Source of the DNA: Chimonanthus salicifolius
Taxonomy: Eukaryota; Streptophyta; Magnoliopsida; Laurales; Calycanthaceae
Direction of reading: 5' to 3'
Length of the DNA: 64,000 nt
Assembly (NCBI GenBank): GCA_013350335.1
Contig: CM023534.1
Location: forward strand, 13,672,302-13,736,301
In this document: positions 38,780-49,720 of the stretch, piece after piece
Numbering within the stretch: the stretch's first letter is position 1
Layout of the letters: every line of letters starts with the position of its first letter
The notes under the pieces: generated by a model
The model's database searches: none
What the model was told of the DNA's origin: nothing
What the model saw: the letters and a program-made list of their open reading frames with translations, nothing else
Translations under genes and position numbers: made by a program

Positions 38780-38990
38780 GAAGATATATTTTAGTATTTT
38801 TGGCCACTTCAAATTGGAGGTGAGACTAATCCCACGAGCATGTGTAAACCTCTCAATCCACACACACTTGTAAATCGATGAGGAGTAATTCCATAGTGAG
38901 CAGCCCAGAGGAGTTGAACGTGAATCGAATCCAAGACCTTCTTCATGAAAGAGATTCTTGATCGTTAGGCCAACCCTTTGAAGATATACC
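38780..38990 (-). mobile_element. tRNA-derived SINE
   Basis: Minus-strand head GGTTGGCCTAACGATCAAGA (A-box type) and B-box GGATTCGATTCACG, then a body with GGATTAGTCTCACCTCCAAT shared with 62290-62440. Confidence 0.75.
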
Positions 38991-39231
38991 AATGAGCGGC
39001 AAATTCATAACTTCATATTTTATATAGGCGGAAGCATAGACTCTCTCCGGTTCTGTTTATGTGTTTTTTAGTTTTTAAAATTTTCATAATTTATGAAATG
39101 ACTATTATGACCTTCACTTTAAAATTGTATATCTTAAAATATATTACAATATAAATTTTTTTTACAATATCGAGGCCGGGCTTATTTGGTAACTCATTCT
39201 ATTAAGAAAAGTAGAACGAATCTATAGTGTC

Positions 39232-39679
39232 CAGGGGTTAAAAAAAATGACACGGCCGATATTTCGGCGGATATGCATATCGGCCGATAATTTTCTCTTC
39301 CCTCGATATCGGCCATTTCTCTCTCCTCCGATATCGGAACGGTGGAAAAACCGTGCAGAACTGTGAAGAACCGCAAAAAACCGTGAAAGCCGTATCGGAA
39401 GAACAGTAAAAAAACCGTGAAGAACCATTAAAAACCGTTGAAAACAGCAAAAAATCGTGAAAAACCATGGAAAACCGTGAAAAACCGTATCGATTTTTAA
39501 AAAATAAAAAATAAAAAAAAACTTTTAAATACCGATATTTGTATATCGGCCGATATGGTGACTGATATTGTAGACCAAATATCAGCCGATATTCGTTTTG
39601 TACGGCCGATACATATCGTATCGGCCGATATTGCTCGGTCTTAAAAAACCGATACATATCGACCGATATTTGGACCTTA
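39232..39679 (-). mobile_element. Palindrome-rich, MULE-like element, copy 2 (inverted)
   Basis: Reverse-oriented copy of the 28202-28706 element: on the minus strand it begins TAAGGTCCAAATATCGG and ends TTTTTTTAACCCCTG. Nine-base target copies TATAGTGTC lie at 39223-39231 and 39680-39688. It has the same ATCGGCCGAT clusters, the same GATATCGGAGGAGAGAGA box and the same CGGTTTTT run as copy 1. Confidence 0.8.
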
Positions 39680-40079
39680 TATAGTGTCATCCCTTTGAGG
39701 CATGAAGAGTTCAACAATGATTATTTTTTAAATGAGTTTTGATTTGTGCAGCGATATTTTTTCTTAAATAGGACAAAGATTTAATTTTAAAAAACCTTTT
39801 TTTTTATTTTGCCCTTTCACTTCTTAATTCATCAATAACAAAATCAAAGATAAAATGAGAAAGTTTTTAAAATTACATCATCTGATGCCTCTCTTAAGAA
39901 AATATACCGATGCGGAAATCAATTCAAATTGTAATTTCATAATGTATTGAAAATCTTAAAAACTTTATGAATGAAAGGTTAGTATTCTTTCAAAAAGGGA
40001 AAAACCCAAGAAAAATATTAAAATCTTAAAGAATAGAAACAATAAGATGAGCCTTGCTTCATGAAAAATTATTTGAGCC

Positions 40080-40190
40080 CGCCGCCTTTAAGGTACACTA
40101 AAATTAGATCATAGTAGTTCGAATTCACAACCTCCCACTTCTTGGAGCGGGAGACAACCTATTGATCTTTACTTTTAAAGTCAACTGATA
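40080..40190 (-). mobile_element. SINE-like fragment
   Basis: On the minus strand a B-box-like word GGTTGTGAATTCGAACTAC follows CTCCCGCTCCAAGAAGTGGG. Weaker than the other copies. Confidence 0.35.
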
Positions 40191-40354
40191 ATTCAATTGA
40201 AAAATAGTAATTGAAAGTTCACATCAAGTGAACCGATTCACAAGATGTGCTTTGATGTATCTCATATTGAAAACCAGATTATGTTGGATACTGATTACCA
40301 TCCTTTTCCATCACAAATTCATCTATCATCATCAACATCACAAATTATTATTAT

Positions 40355-40570
40355 TATTTTTTATGACCGAAAGTGTCCAGACTTCTCACCTGTAGGTGAT
40401 TTTATTCCACTAAATTCCTTCGGACATATACACACCTCCCTACACACATAGTAAGTCCAAACGATGATAAATAACCTCATGGAGAGTGGCTTAGAAGAAT
40501 TTGAATATAAATTGAACTCAAGACCTTCCTTCATAAGGAGAGTTTCTTGACGGTCAAACAAACCCCCTCT
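40355..40570 (-). mobile_element. tRNA-derived SINE
   Basis: Same family as 22095-22340: minus-strand head GTTTGACCGTCAAGAAACTC, then AGGTCTTGAGTTCAATTT. The body shares CCTCCCTACACACA and ATGGAGAGTGGC-type words (plus-strand reading) with that copy. Confidence 0.75.
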
Positions 40571-40579
40571 GCGTTATAA

Positions 40580-42888
40580 ATTATTAGTTCCACTTATGGA
40601 TTGATTTAGGCAAGAACTGCACACAGAAATATTGATGTAGGAAAATTTTATCACCTGCTACAGCCTACTGGTGCGATGGACAGAAGTACAGAACATTCTA
40701 TTAAATATATGGAACATCCAAGAACAAGTGGTCTATCGCACAGAAGTGCAGTTTGCCATTTTTTTAGGAATGTGACCAAATTCAATAAAAGTAGACTACT
40801 GGTACAGGTGCTCTTTGTAAATCAAACAAAAGATAACTTCAATTTACCAATTCTTTGGAATGAAGAATAACAATGATAACCAAATTGATTACATTCTCAG
40901 GATAATATATCATAAGCATTATGTAGGACAGGATTGGCTACTGGCACTGGTGAATCAGACCCTGACCTTCCCTTTCAATCCCGGTATTCAATGTTCAACA
41001 TGTTATTGACATGGGCAGTGGAAGGAGTTCTTTGCATGTTAATGTCAAGATCAAAGTTAAAGAAATGTATAATGTTTCTTCAATGCAAAAGTGAATATCA
41101 CTGAGATCTGTGGTCCACTAATTCATAGTTCAGAACGGTTCAAGTTGAATATTAAGAGATGATCGCTGGCTGCTGGCAAGTTCGAATTTTATCAGAACAA
41201 AACTTGAGATGATCCATAAAAATACTTTCATGAATCAAACTCACCACCTGTGAATTGGTAGCACAACCGGGTGAGTATCATGAACCTAAATACATTGTTG
41301 GATTGCCGACACATTAGTCATCTTCAAATTTACTAACAGCTTATACTTGCCTATAAATCTCGAACTGCAAATCCTGTTTGTTAAAATTTTGGGAACAAAA
41401 GACAAAAGGACACCCACAACACCTACCTCACAATATTTCTCACTCACATTATGCATGCCTTAAGAAGCCAATGCAGTAAAAAGTTAAAGAGGACCATGAT
41501 CTACCAAGACTGATTATAAAAAATATAAGAAAAGCCACGAGTCCATGAAAAAGATCTTGCAGAATACAAATGAACAAAGCGACAAAAGTTCTCCGGTCAG
41601 GACATGAGATCTTCCCTAACTCCAAAATGATCATTTACAATAAAGGCAAATCAACAGATGGGTCTGCTCCACCAGGAGTGAAAGCAATATGATCCATTAC
41701 AGTAGAAAAAAAAATAAAAACCTGAACCCTGCACTCTCCATATTGCAATCATGATCTTGACAACCTCCCCTATACCATCAAGGGCACAATAGGTTTCCCA
41801 TGTTCCATTTCTTCGATCTTTACACGCTTGCAGGGCTTGAAGGGGCTTTAAAATAAAAAACTCTATCAAGACTTCTCTTAGTGAGACTTGATATTGATAC
41901 TAAGAGTCTAAGACTGCCCTCTAAATGGGTCTTGGGCTTCACAAGGGTGAGTGTGATGTAAAGAGGACCATATGAGTAAGGTGCATGAAATTTTACCCCC
42001 ATTTGATCATCCTATCGCTTGATTTTAAATTAAAAAAAAATCAATAAATCACATTCGTCAAAACTTAAAAGGACAAGATTACATGGCTTGGATGATCAAT
42101 TAGTGATAAAGTTTACACACTCTATATCCATGTAAACCACCTACGCAATGCACCCAAGTATGTAGGCCCATGGTCCATCTGATAGAAAGTCACATTAGAG
42201 TCTTGCTAGCCTAACTCTTCTAAAATTTACAGATGAATTTTCATGATGCATCAAGAAATGTGTCATTTTATCTATTTGTTTCTGTAGATCTTCTGCAATT
42301 CCTTTCAATCGTACTGATTGATTTGCACCTCACGAAATTGAGCTTCCCAATCTCCTTTATCATCTACTGTCAACAGCACTGGGATAGCCTTCACAGTAAA
42401 ATGGTGCGAACTAAAAGTATTTGGCATCTTATAAAATTGAAATCAGTCTCTTCCATCATAAAATTTAAATTGCAAGTTGACATGGAATAGTTCCATGCTA
42501 AATAACATGTGTTTTTCTTTTTAATATTCCCTAAATATAACAAAAACACTAAAATAAATTCCTCAACCTTGATCCTCTATTCTAGCCCTTTGAATAACCT
42601 TTGACAGACATGAAATCGTTTCACTTCAAGGGCCTGCTTGATATATGTATAACAGACACCAAAAGATCCTTACACTCTATCTACCATATTCTCATGGAAA
42701 TAATTTAGGTTAGATGAGATTACTAATGACAGACAGTAGGGTGGCTTTACATGGTTCCAACCAAAATTTTCCTGACCTGTCCATGCATATCCATCTTTTG
42801 TGTTTGAGGGTGTATTGGGGTTGCGGGTAGTACTGTTTCTTTGTTTTGCTTCTTTTGTTTTCTGTACTTGCGGGTAGTAGTGTTTGTT

Positions 42889-42937
<49 letters not shown>

Positions 42938-43286
42938 AACTAGTAGTTTGTAGTGGTTGGCATCTTCTCTCCAAAAATACAAGGAAAAATAAAAACCAAG
43001 AAATTCCTCGGTTTTCAATTTTCTTTTCCACCAACAAGCAGACTGATGGACTGCTTGTTTGATTGGTGGAGCCACCTATACATTCACTAGATGACTTTTA
43101 TATATCCCTTCATATTAGTGCTTAATCTATGATACCCAGATCATATAATGGATATGAGAGTTCATGGCACTTAGTTCCAAAAAAATTAGGGAATGTATCC
43201 ATATACTGGAACCCCCTCCAATACTTCATGAAAGAATAAAATGAGTTTAAGGAAATGGTGGATTTACAACATATAATATAGGAGAA
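40580..43286. other. Unassigned DNA
   Basis: No open frame here resembles a family I know. A short stretch at 40931-41018 could be read as an exon (GLATGTGESDPDLPF) with an AG before it, but nothing joins to it. The (CT)n run is listed separately. Confidence 0.4.
42890..42938. repeat. CT microsatellite followed by CTAT units
   Basis: About 17 CT dinucleotides followed by three CTAT units, likely variable between individuals. Confidence 0.9.
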
Positions 43287-43291
43287 AACAG

Positions 43292-44430
43292 TGATGCAGC
43301 GGGTAGGATCGGGTGAAAATAGGGATGGGTGGCTCAATGTAAAAGGCTAAATAATGTGGATTAGAAAATGGAATTAATGATTTAATGAGATTTAGTAGTG
43401 GGCAAAAAGAGTATTAGGTATGAAATGGGTGAAATGGAAGATTTAATTAAGATGGGAATTTAAATGGTTTTAAAGGGGAATTGGACAATGGTCAATGGCT
43501 CACGTTGGTCAATGTGTAAATGTTAATGGAAATATAGATGCGTTAATTGGAGGTAGTTGGGGAATAAAAATTAAAATAAGGTTTAAATGGGTTAGTGTAT
43601 TAAAAGGAATGTGGAAAAGAGACAGAGCATGGACGGTGGAATGGGACTCTTGGCTAATGGGATTCATTAACGATGGGTTTGATGAAGGGGTTTGGTTTGC
43701 AGGATCTGGAGATTGGGTTGGCTGGTTCAAGAAGGTGAAGGGGACTGGCCGACGGCTATGGAGATCGATGGGGAGGCTAGACGTGGTGGAGCTTGGCGTG
43801 AAGAAGGGATCTGTAGGGGCGTCGATTGGGGATCTCGCAGATGGGTATGGCGAAGGAGGGGCAGCGATTGAATGGGTTTTGGGTTCAGTTGCAGATGGAG
43901 GGGTCGATGGAAATGTGAACAAGATCTGATGGCTGTTGGAGGGCAGAAAGGAGGGTGGAAGAAGAAGATATGGTTGGGTCTTGAAGAGGGGTACCTGGGT
44001 TAGTGACTGAGTAGAACCAGACCCGTGTCAGGTCGTCGGGAAACCAAACCTCAGCAGTACGAGCAGCAGCAAGCAGTTCGTCGTCTACTGGTCTGGGAAA
44101 AGGCTCGACCACCTATTTGCAGGCAGGGGAGGAGATAGAAACTCCGGGGATGGCGATGAATGCCGTCGAGGGCAAAGAACCATGGAGGAAGAAGCAGGGA
44201 ATCCACAGGGGAAAAAGAAGAAGATGTCAAGGGAAAATCCCAAATCAAAGTTTCATATTCATTCATCTGTTCATCCTTTTAGATTCCCAAAAGGGGTATT
44301 TATACTAAAACCCTAATCCTAAAAATAAGCTAATAATAAAAAAAAATGAAAATACATAAGAAATAAAATAAATGAGTTGGGCCGGGTCTATGATGTTTGG
44401 CCGGGTCCGGTCAGACTGTGTGCTACATCA
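43292..44430 (-). mobile_element. Solo LTR, 1.14 kb
   Basis: Starts TGATGCAGCGGG and ends TGTGCTACATCA, with perfect 5-bp target copies AACAG at 43287-43291 and 44431-44435. A TATAAATA box on the minus strand (44304-44297) lies in AGTATAAATACCCC and shows the direction. The ends (TGATG, then C or T, then AGC) resemble those of 17161-18213. The two open frames of about 140 codons here overlap on opposite strands and are not family-like. Confidence 0.88.
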
Positions 44431-44435
44431 AACAG

Positions 44436-46569
44436 GATAACTGTTGGAACATGTGTGGCTTATTTATGAAGAATCCAAACAACTCATCAACCCTTATCAC
44501 ATGTTTAGATAGATGTCTCACATCAGATTCTATAAAACTGTTCCAAGTTGCAAGGATATAGATACACTTGTCGGAATCCAAGACAGGTGCTAGGTAGTCC
44601 CCTTTTGACATAGCAAATCCCAAACCATAGGATCCATGGATTCCCCATAATATTTTAGTAATTTTAAATCAATACTTTTTTCAAAATATAATTGCATGCA
44701 AAAAATAACATCAGTAGAAAAAAATATAAATTTACACAAAACAAACAAACAGTAAACATTTCAATATTTTAGCAAGATTTAAAAGAAGATACAATGTAAC
44801 AAGCAAATCAATGTTCATCTACAAGTAGAACTGAAGAAGAATCCATGAAGAGTCTGACAGGGAGATGTGTCCAACATTGGTGTGACACCAGTTTCAAAGA
44901 ATCCATGTAAAACAGTCAATATTTGTATTGGTATCAGCATCATACCAGAAAACATCTATAACAAGCATGTGGGCTTTCTTGGTTAGAACTTCCAACTTGA
45001 TAAGTGTCTTTCAAATACCTGGTTTTGACAAATTTGCTCGGCTATAATGCATCGTCGCTCCAAGGGGATGAATCATGCAAGAGTATTGGCAGAGTGATTT
45101 GGAAGAAGTAGGTTATATGAAGAAGACAGAAGTGAACCTTAGAGAAAGTCAGGGCTGAAGCACCTAGGTGGCCTTAATATGCTCCATTGCTCCTCATTTT
45201 TCCAAACTAAAAGCTGTGGTTTCACCAAAATGAATGGGAAGCACCTACAGCATCGGCATGGGTCAGGAGAACTTCAATAACTAAACACACAGAATATCAA
45301 CCAAAGCTAAAGGTTTACAATAACTAAATATTCTGGCAAGCTGACACAATATTTCTGCTTAAATAATGGATGGACAGCCACCATTACTACAACATGGAAA
45401 AAGATGGCAAATTTTATTCGTTCATTCATTTTTTCTACTCAAGTGAGAAAATTTAGTTCTAGCCACCAATTGAAGCCAGTTGTTAAAAGATGAAATGAAT
45501 TTCCCCCTCTAAATTTTCTCTCTCAAAAAAAGGTTCCTTTCCTCTCTCTCTCTAATACACTTGGTTTGGAGACCCTCTAATGCTACAACTAAATAGTGTA
45601 AGATTGCAGATATACAAGAAGTAAACCAATTTCTAAACCCAAAATCAGACAAAATGTTCAAAGGCTGTTCACTGATCTCACCATGCTATATGCAACTTGT
45701 TAGAGGTATTTTTTTTTTTTAGTCTTGTTAGAGGTATTTTTGGAACAGAAATAGTTACAAATTTATTCTAACATAGACCCCTTTTTGAAAGGAATGTAAT
45801 TTGTTGTGGCCATCAATTGCCAAAAAAAAAAACATTTTTTTCTTTTGAAGAGGCATTGGACCTCTGGAAGGGTGTGATACTGAATTCAAAATTTCAAACA
45901 CATGATAGATTGCTTTGAGTAGATACATTTGTTACAATCCTTTCAACTGGCCATGATCATTAACTGGGATGGAACTTGTCACACCATGGCTTGTGAAATA
46001 CAAAGTTTAGAAGCATATTTTAATTTCAATCAAATCACACCATGAGAGTTTCTAACGCTTCATATAATTTTCAGGTAGTAATTCTTAAGCATTTTTTGGG
46101 TGGGGGTGGGGGTGAGTGTGGTAGGGTAGGTAAAAATTCTCAAGGTTGAAATGATCGACATTGTTTGGGCAGTGAATTCATTCCTCACGTATTACATTTT
46201 CTAATACTCGACGTCCTACTTGTAAAATGACGCAATGATCTGATATGTGTCTCACCAAGAAAAATTGAAACAAAATCAATCTTTAGGAACTTATTTTCAA
46301 TGATGTAGTTCTAGCAAGAAGATAATATAAAAACTGAATAGAAAATTTTGACATTTATTTCCAAAATATAATAAAATGTCAGAGCTTTAAACAACACATA
46401 TTAACAACAATGTGGTTTAACAATCAATCTACTGATCTCATGAACAATCAAAATTAAGAAAGAAAGAAATTTCAGCACCTACAAATCATATGATATAACA
46501 AACGGAAAATCAACTTTACCATTCAGATTTACATCCACAACAGTGAAGAACAGAATAATCATTCTACTT
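44436..46569. other. Unassigned DNA downstream of the methyltransferase
   Basis: No gene seen. It includes a short duplicated word around 45702-45736 (CTTGTTAGAGGTATTTTT) and a G-rich patch at 46098-46115. Confidence 0.4.
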
Positions 46570-47578
46570 CTAGCCATGAAAAGGAGTCCACATGTCAACA
46601 TAACATCTCAAAGATGATGGCAAGGCCTGTTTCCACACAATGGCATCAGGCAAATCACCAGTGAGAGCAACACAACTGTCCTCCTTCCTGTGCCCAAGAT
46701 CCAAAACATACAATTCTCCTGCAAAAACCTGATTAATTGCCCTCAAAGTCTCCTCCTTAATCATATTTCCATCTCTAGATGGATCCTCAGCCTCGACACA
46801 ACGTCCTCCACAATTGACCATAATCCTCCCACCTTGTTTCAGTTCCCTCTTCAATTTCTCCCACGTCTTCCAATCCTGAAGCTCTGGAAGTCAAACTACC
46901 CTTACAAAACAGATCCACGAAAATCCCTGAAAACCCATCTTTTGCATCTGCTAACAGTGCATCGCCTATATGCACAACAAGCCTATCTGGGTACTTTTTT
47001 TCGAGCTTTGAAAGGCCGAAATACTCTCTTCCCACCGACACCACAGATGGGTCAAGTTCCCATCCACGAATTATGGCATCTGGGTATAGTTGGAGGATCA
47101 AACGAGCAGCAGAGCCGGCACCAAAGCCCAGGACTGCAATTGGGCCAGGGGGTAGGAGGGGTGGTAGAGTGGCAAAGACGTCGAAATAGGTGTTGGTGAG
47201 GAGCTTGAAGAGGAAAGAGATGCTGTGGATGTTTCCAGGGGAGTCGAGCAAGAGAAGCCTGGAGCCAGCAAGAGGGTGGTCAGCTCTTCTAGAGACTTCG
47301 AGAACCCTGATATAGTTGTGCCTGGATTTGAACTTAGCGAGGAGCTTGACGAATTCGATGGGAATGCCTTGGTCGTCCTCGTAGTTGGATGCGGTGGATG
47401 TGGGGGTTTGAATGTTGGGTTGAGGGGTTTTGGATGAAGCTGATAGGGTTTGGAAGGAGATAGGAGGCTTTGGGGAGAGTTTGAAGGGTTGCAGAGGAGG
47501 GGGGCGGGAAATTTGTAAAGGGGTTGGGCCAGACGGTCGAATTTGGTGACAAATGAAAGGGTGGCAAAGAGATTGCAT
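46570..47578 (-). CDS. SAM-dependent methyltransferase (spermidine-synthase fold), frameshifted
   Basis: Intronless frame starting at ATG 47578. The N-terminus (residues 1-65) is rich in Pro and Ser and could be a plastid leader. The SAM-binding motif I, VLGFGAGSAA, is at about 149-158, followed by the acidic GWELDP at about 172-177 and then IFVDLFCKGSL. After residue 229 the frame breaks near 46888-46892. The family continuation (PELQDWKTWEKL, then GGRIMVNCGG, ending YVDMWTPFHG before TAG at 46572-46570) lies one frame away. One extra base in the ACTTCC stretch explains it. As written, the protein stops after 263 residues; without the extra base it would be 335, matching the Arabidopsis At5g63100 type as I recall it. 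The substrate is unknown. It is either a recent pseudogene or a consensus error: coding character is otherwise intact on both sides. Confidence 0.85.
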
Positions 47579-47710
47579 CGCAAGATGAGAGACTTTCTGA
47601 GCGAGAGAGATGGGTATCAACTTGTGAATTGCGAGGGACGATTGACCTACAAAATTGCAAATTCAACAAAAGCATAAAAACCCAACAACATGGTACAAGC
47701 CAAGGTTCAA

Positions 47711-48960
47711 AAAAGTGTCCATCGTTTATTTTTTTTATAGCGATAACAAGAGATTATATTAAAACAATAAAAACAGCAACTACAAAAAAAGTTTTAAGAG
47801 CTTTAAACTTAGGGAATTGAAAAAAAAAAAGTAAAAGTAGAAGAAGACATCTAAGTATAGTCTATCCAAGAGAGACTCAACCCCTCGTGATTATAAATGG
47901 AATACCCGATAGTTGAATGTACTCTCAATTTAACGAAGAAATTTAACACATTGTTGGATGACGATCTGACCTGCTCAAAACTTCTAATCCGAAGAAAAAG
48001 TTCTTAATTTTCCTTAAAGTTTGTTACTAATCTCCATGGTGGTCTATTTTTTCTCTTAACTCATTTGATACTGTTTGTCGAGTCCCTTTCTAGTATAAAC
48101 TTCCCTTGCCTGTAGTTCTTCCATAAGATCAAGGCTGTTCTAATCACCAAGAACCCTGCCTTATTCAAATCTCTCATCCTCCAAATTTGCCATAAGATCA
48201 AAGCTGTTCTAATCACCAAGAGCCCTGCCTTATTCAAATCTCTCATCCTCACCAAATTTGAGAAGACTAATGAAGATATCCCGTTGGAATTACAAAGAAC
48301 TCCTCATATTCCAACCGATCTAAGTTTATCTTTGGCCTCCTTGTTGACATTAAGTCTATGTTTCCCATTTGGAGGTGGCCTCTAAATCTCTCTAACCCTA
48401 GAACTCTTAGGTACTCTGCACATAGAATCTTCCCACGATGTTAAGAAGTCCGTTACCTTATAACCCTTGAACTCTTTGGCCCCTGATAACTATGCGGAAA
48501 GTCCTTGAACTCTTTGGCCCCTCATAACTATGCGGAAAGTCTCCATTTTGCATTTATAACAATTTCAAACTATGTTCTCAAATATCCTATTGTTTCTCTT
48601 ATTCCAAATAAACCATAACACTACCCTCAGGACAGTGTTCCACACCTTCTTCATCATGGAACTTACAGTTGTTAAATTCCAACTCTCAACCACCCCTTTG
48701 CATGACCTACAGAAAACCCAGGATACTCCCATCAATCTCACGGAGTGCTCTCACTACCTCATGTCAAAGATAGATGATCGATGCCACACAACGAAGGTCG
48801 TCATCAGGTGTTAGTATCCCTCTCCTGGTTAGTTCCATTCTACATAGAACCGTCCTTTTTATAGTACACCAAACGAATGTTTGAACACTTGGGCGAGCCA
48901 AGCCTTTCCAAGCCGAGACTGAAGGGAGATCTGCCAGAGGGACCAGTAAAGACTAGACTC
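47711..48960 (-). mobile_element. LINE 3' region, reverse-transcriptase zinc-binding part
   Basis: Minus-strand pieces: FVWCTIKRTVLCRMELTRRG near 48860-48800 and RVVLWFIWNKRNNRIFEN near 48630-48570, both typical of the zf-RVT domain at the end of plant L1-type ORF2. Stops break the frame. Two local duplications, period 69 (48122-48250) and period 38 (48465-48540), lie within it. Confidence 0.75.
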
Positions 48961-49720
48961 ACTACTTCTTTTACCGTTCAAAGATATCTCCTGATTCAAA
49001 TTGTATTTAAAACTCAAATAGAAAAAAAAAATGTTGTCAATAACTTTTTTAACGGTGATAAAAGAATATTTCATTACGAAAAAACTAAGAAATACAAGAA
49101 AAAATACGATAAAACAAGAAGTTTAGGAGAAATAAATATTTTCAATAACTTAGAGTAACTATCTTATGGACTCAAGGCTACATGTATCATCTCACTGAAC
49201 TTATTAGATTAAATTATAAGTTGTCTATATATAGAATATAATAAATAAATTTTATTTAAATATATTTATTTTATTAATTTAAATAATGAAAGTTGATATT
49301 TTTGTTTAAAAATTTATTTTAATTCATCAATTAAATTTTAGAAACTTATTACATAAGTAGAGTAAGATATTTTATTATTAATAATTTTATATTGATGGAA
49401 ACGGTTTTGAACGAGTTTGAAAAATGTTTAACTCAGTTGAACCTTATTAAACTCAACATTTCTCGTAAACAGTTCAATAGACGATCCGATTCTGATAACT
49501 CTGAATAGGATTCTTCTCCACAACACACCATTTTCTTTCTTGAATCATCTAACTCATTTGGATAACAAGGCCTGATTTCTAAATTCCAAAGTTACAATAC
49601 CTAATCCTCCTTTGCCTTTTGGTCTTGTCACTTCTTCCCACAAGACTAAATGCATTAGTCTCTTATTCTCTTTCTCGGCCCAAAGGACATTCCTAAATAT
49701 TTGTTCTATTTTTCTAACAA

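Noticed and set aside
40931..41018. Possible lone exon (GLATGTGESDPDLPF)
   Set aside because: No neighbouring exon, start or family match.
43495..43929. 144-codon frame, Gly/Trp-rich, with a mirror frame on the other strand
   Set aside because: It lies wholly inside a solo LTR with perfect target copies and looks like no protein family.
46690..47199. 169-codon plus-strand open frame
   Set aside because: Antisense to the methyltransferase gene and without family resemblance.
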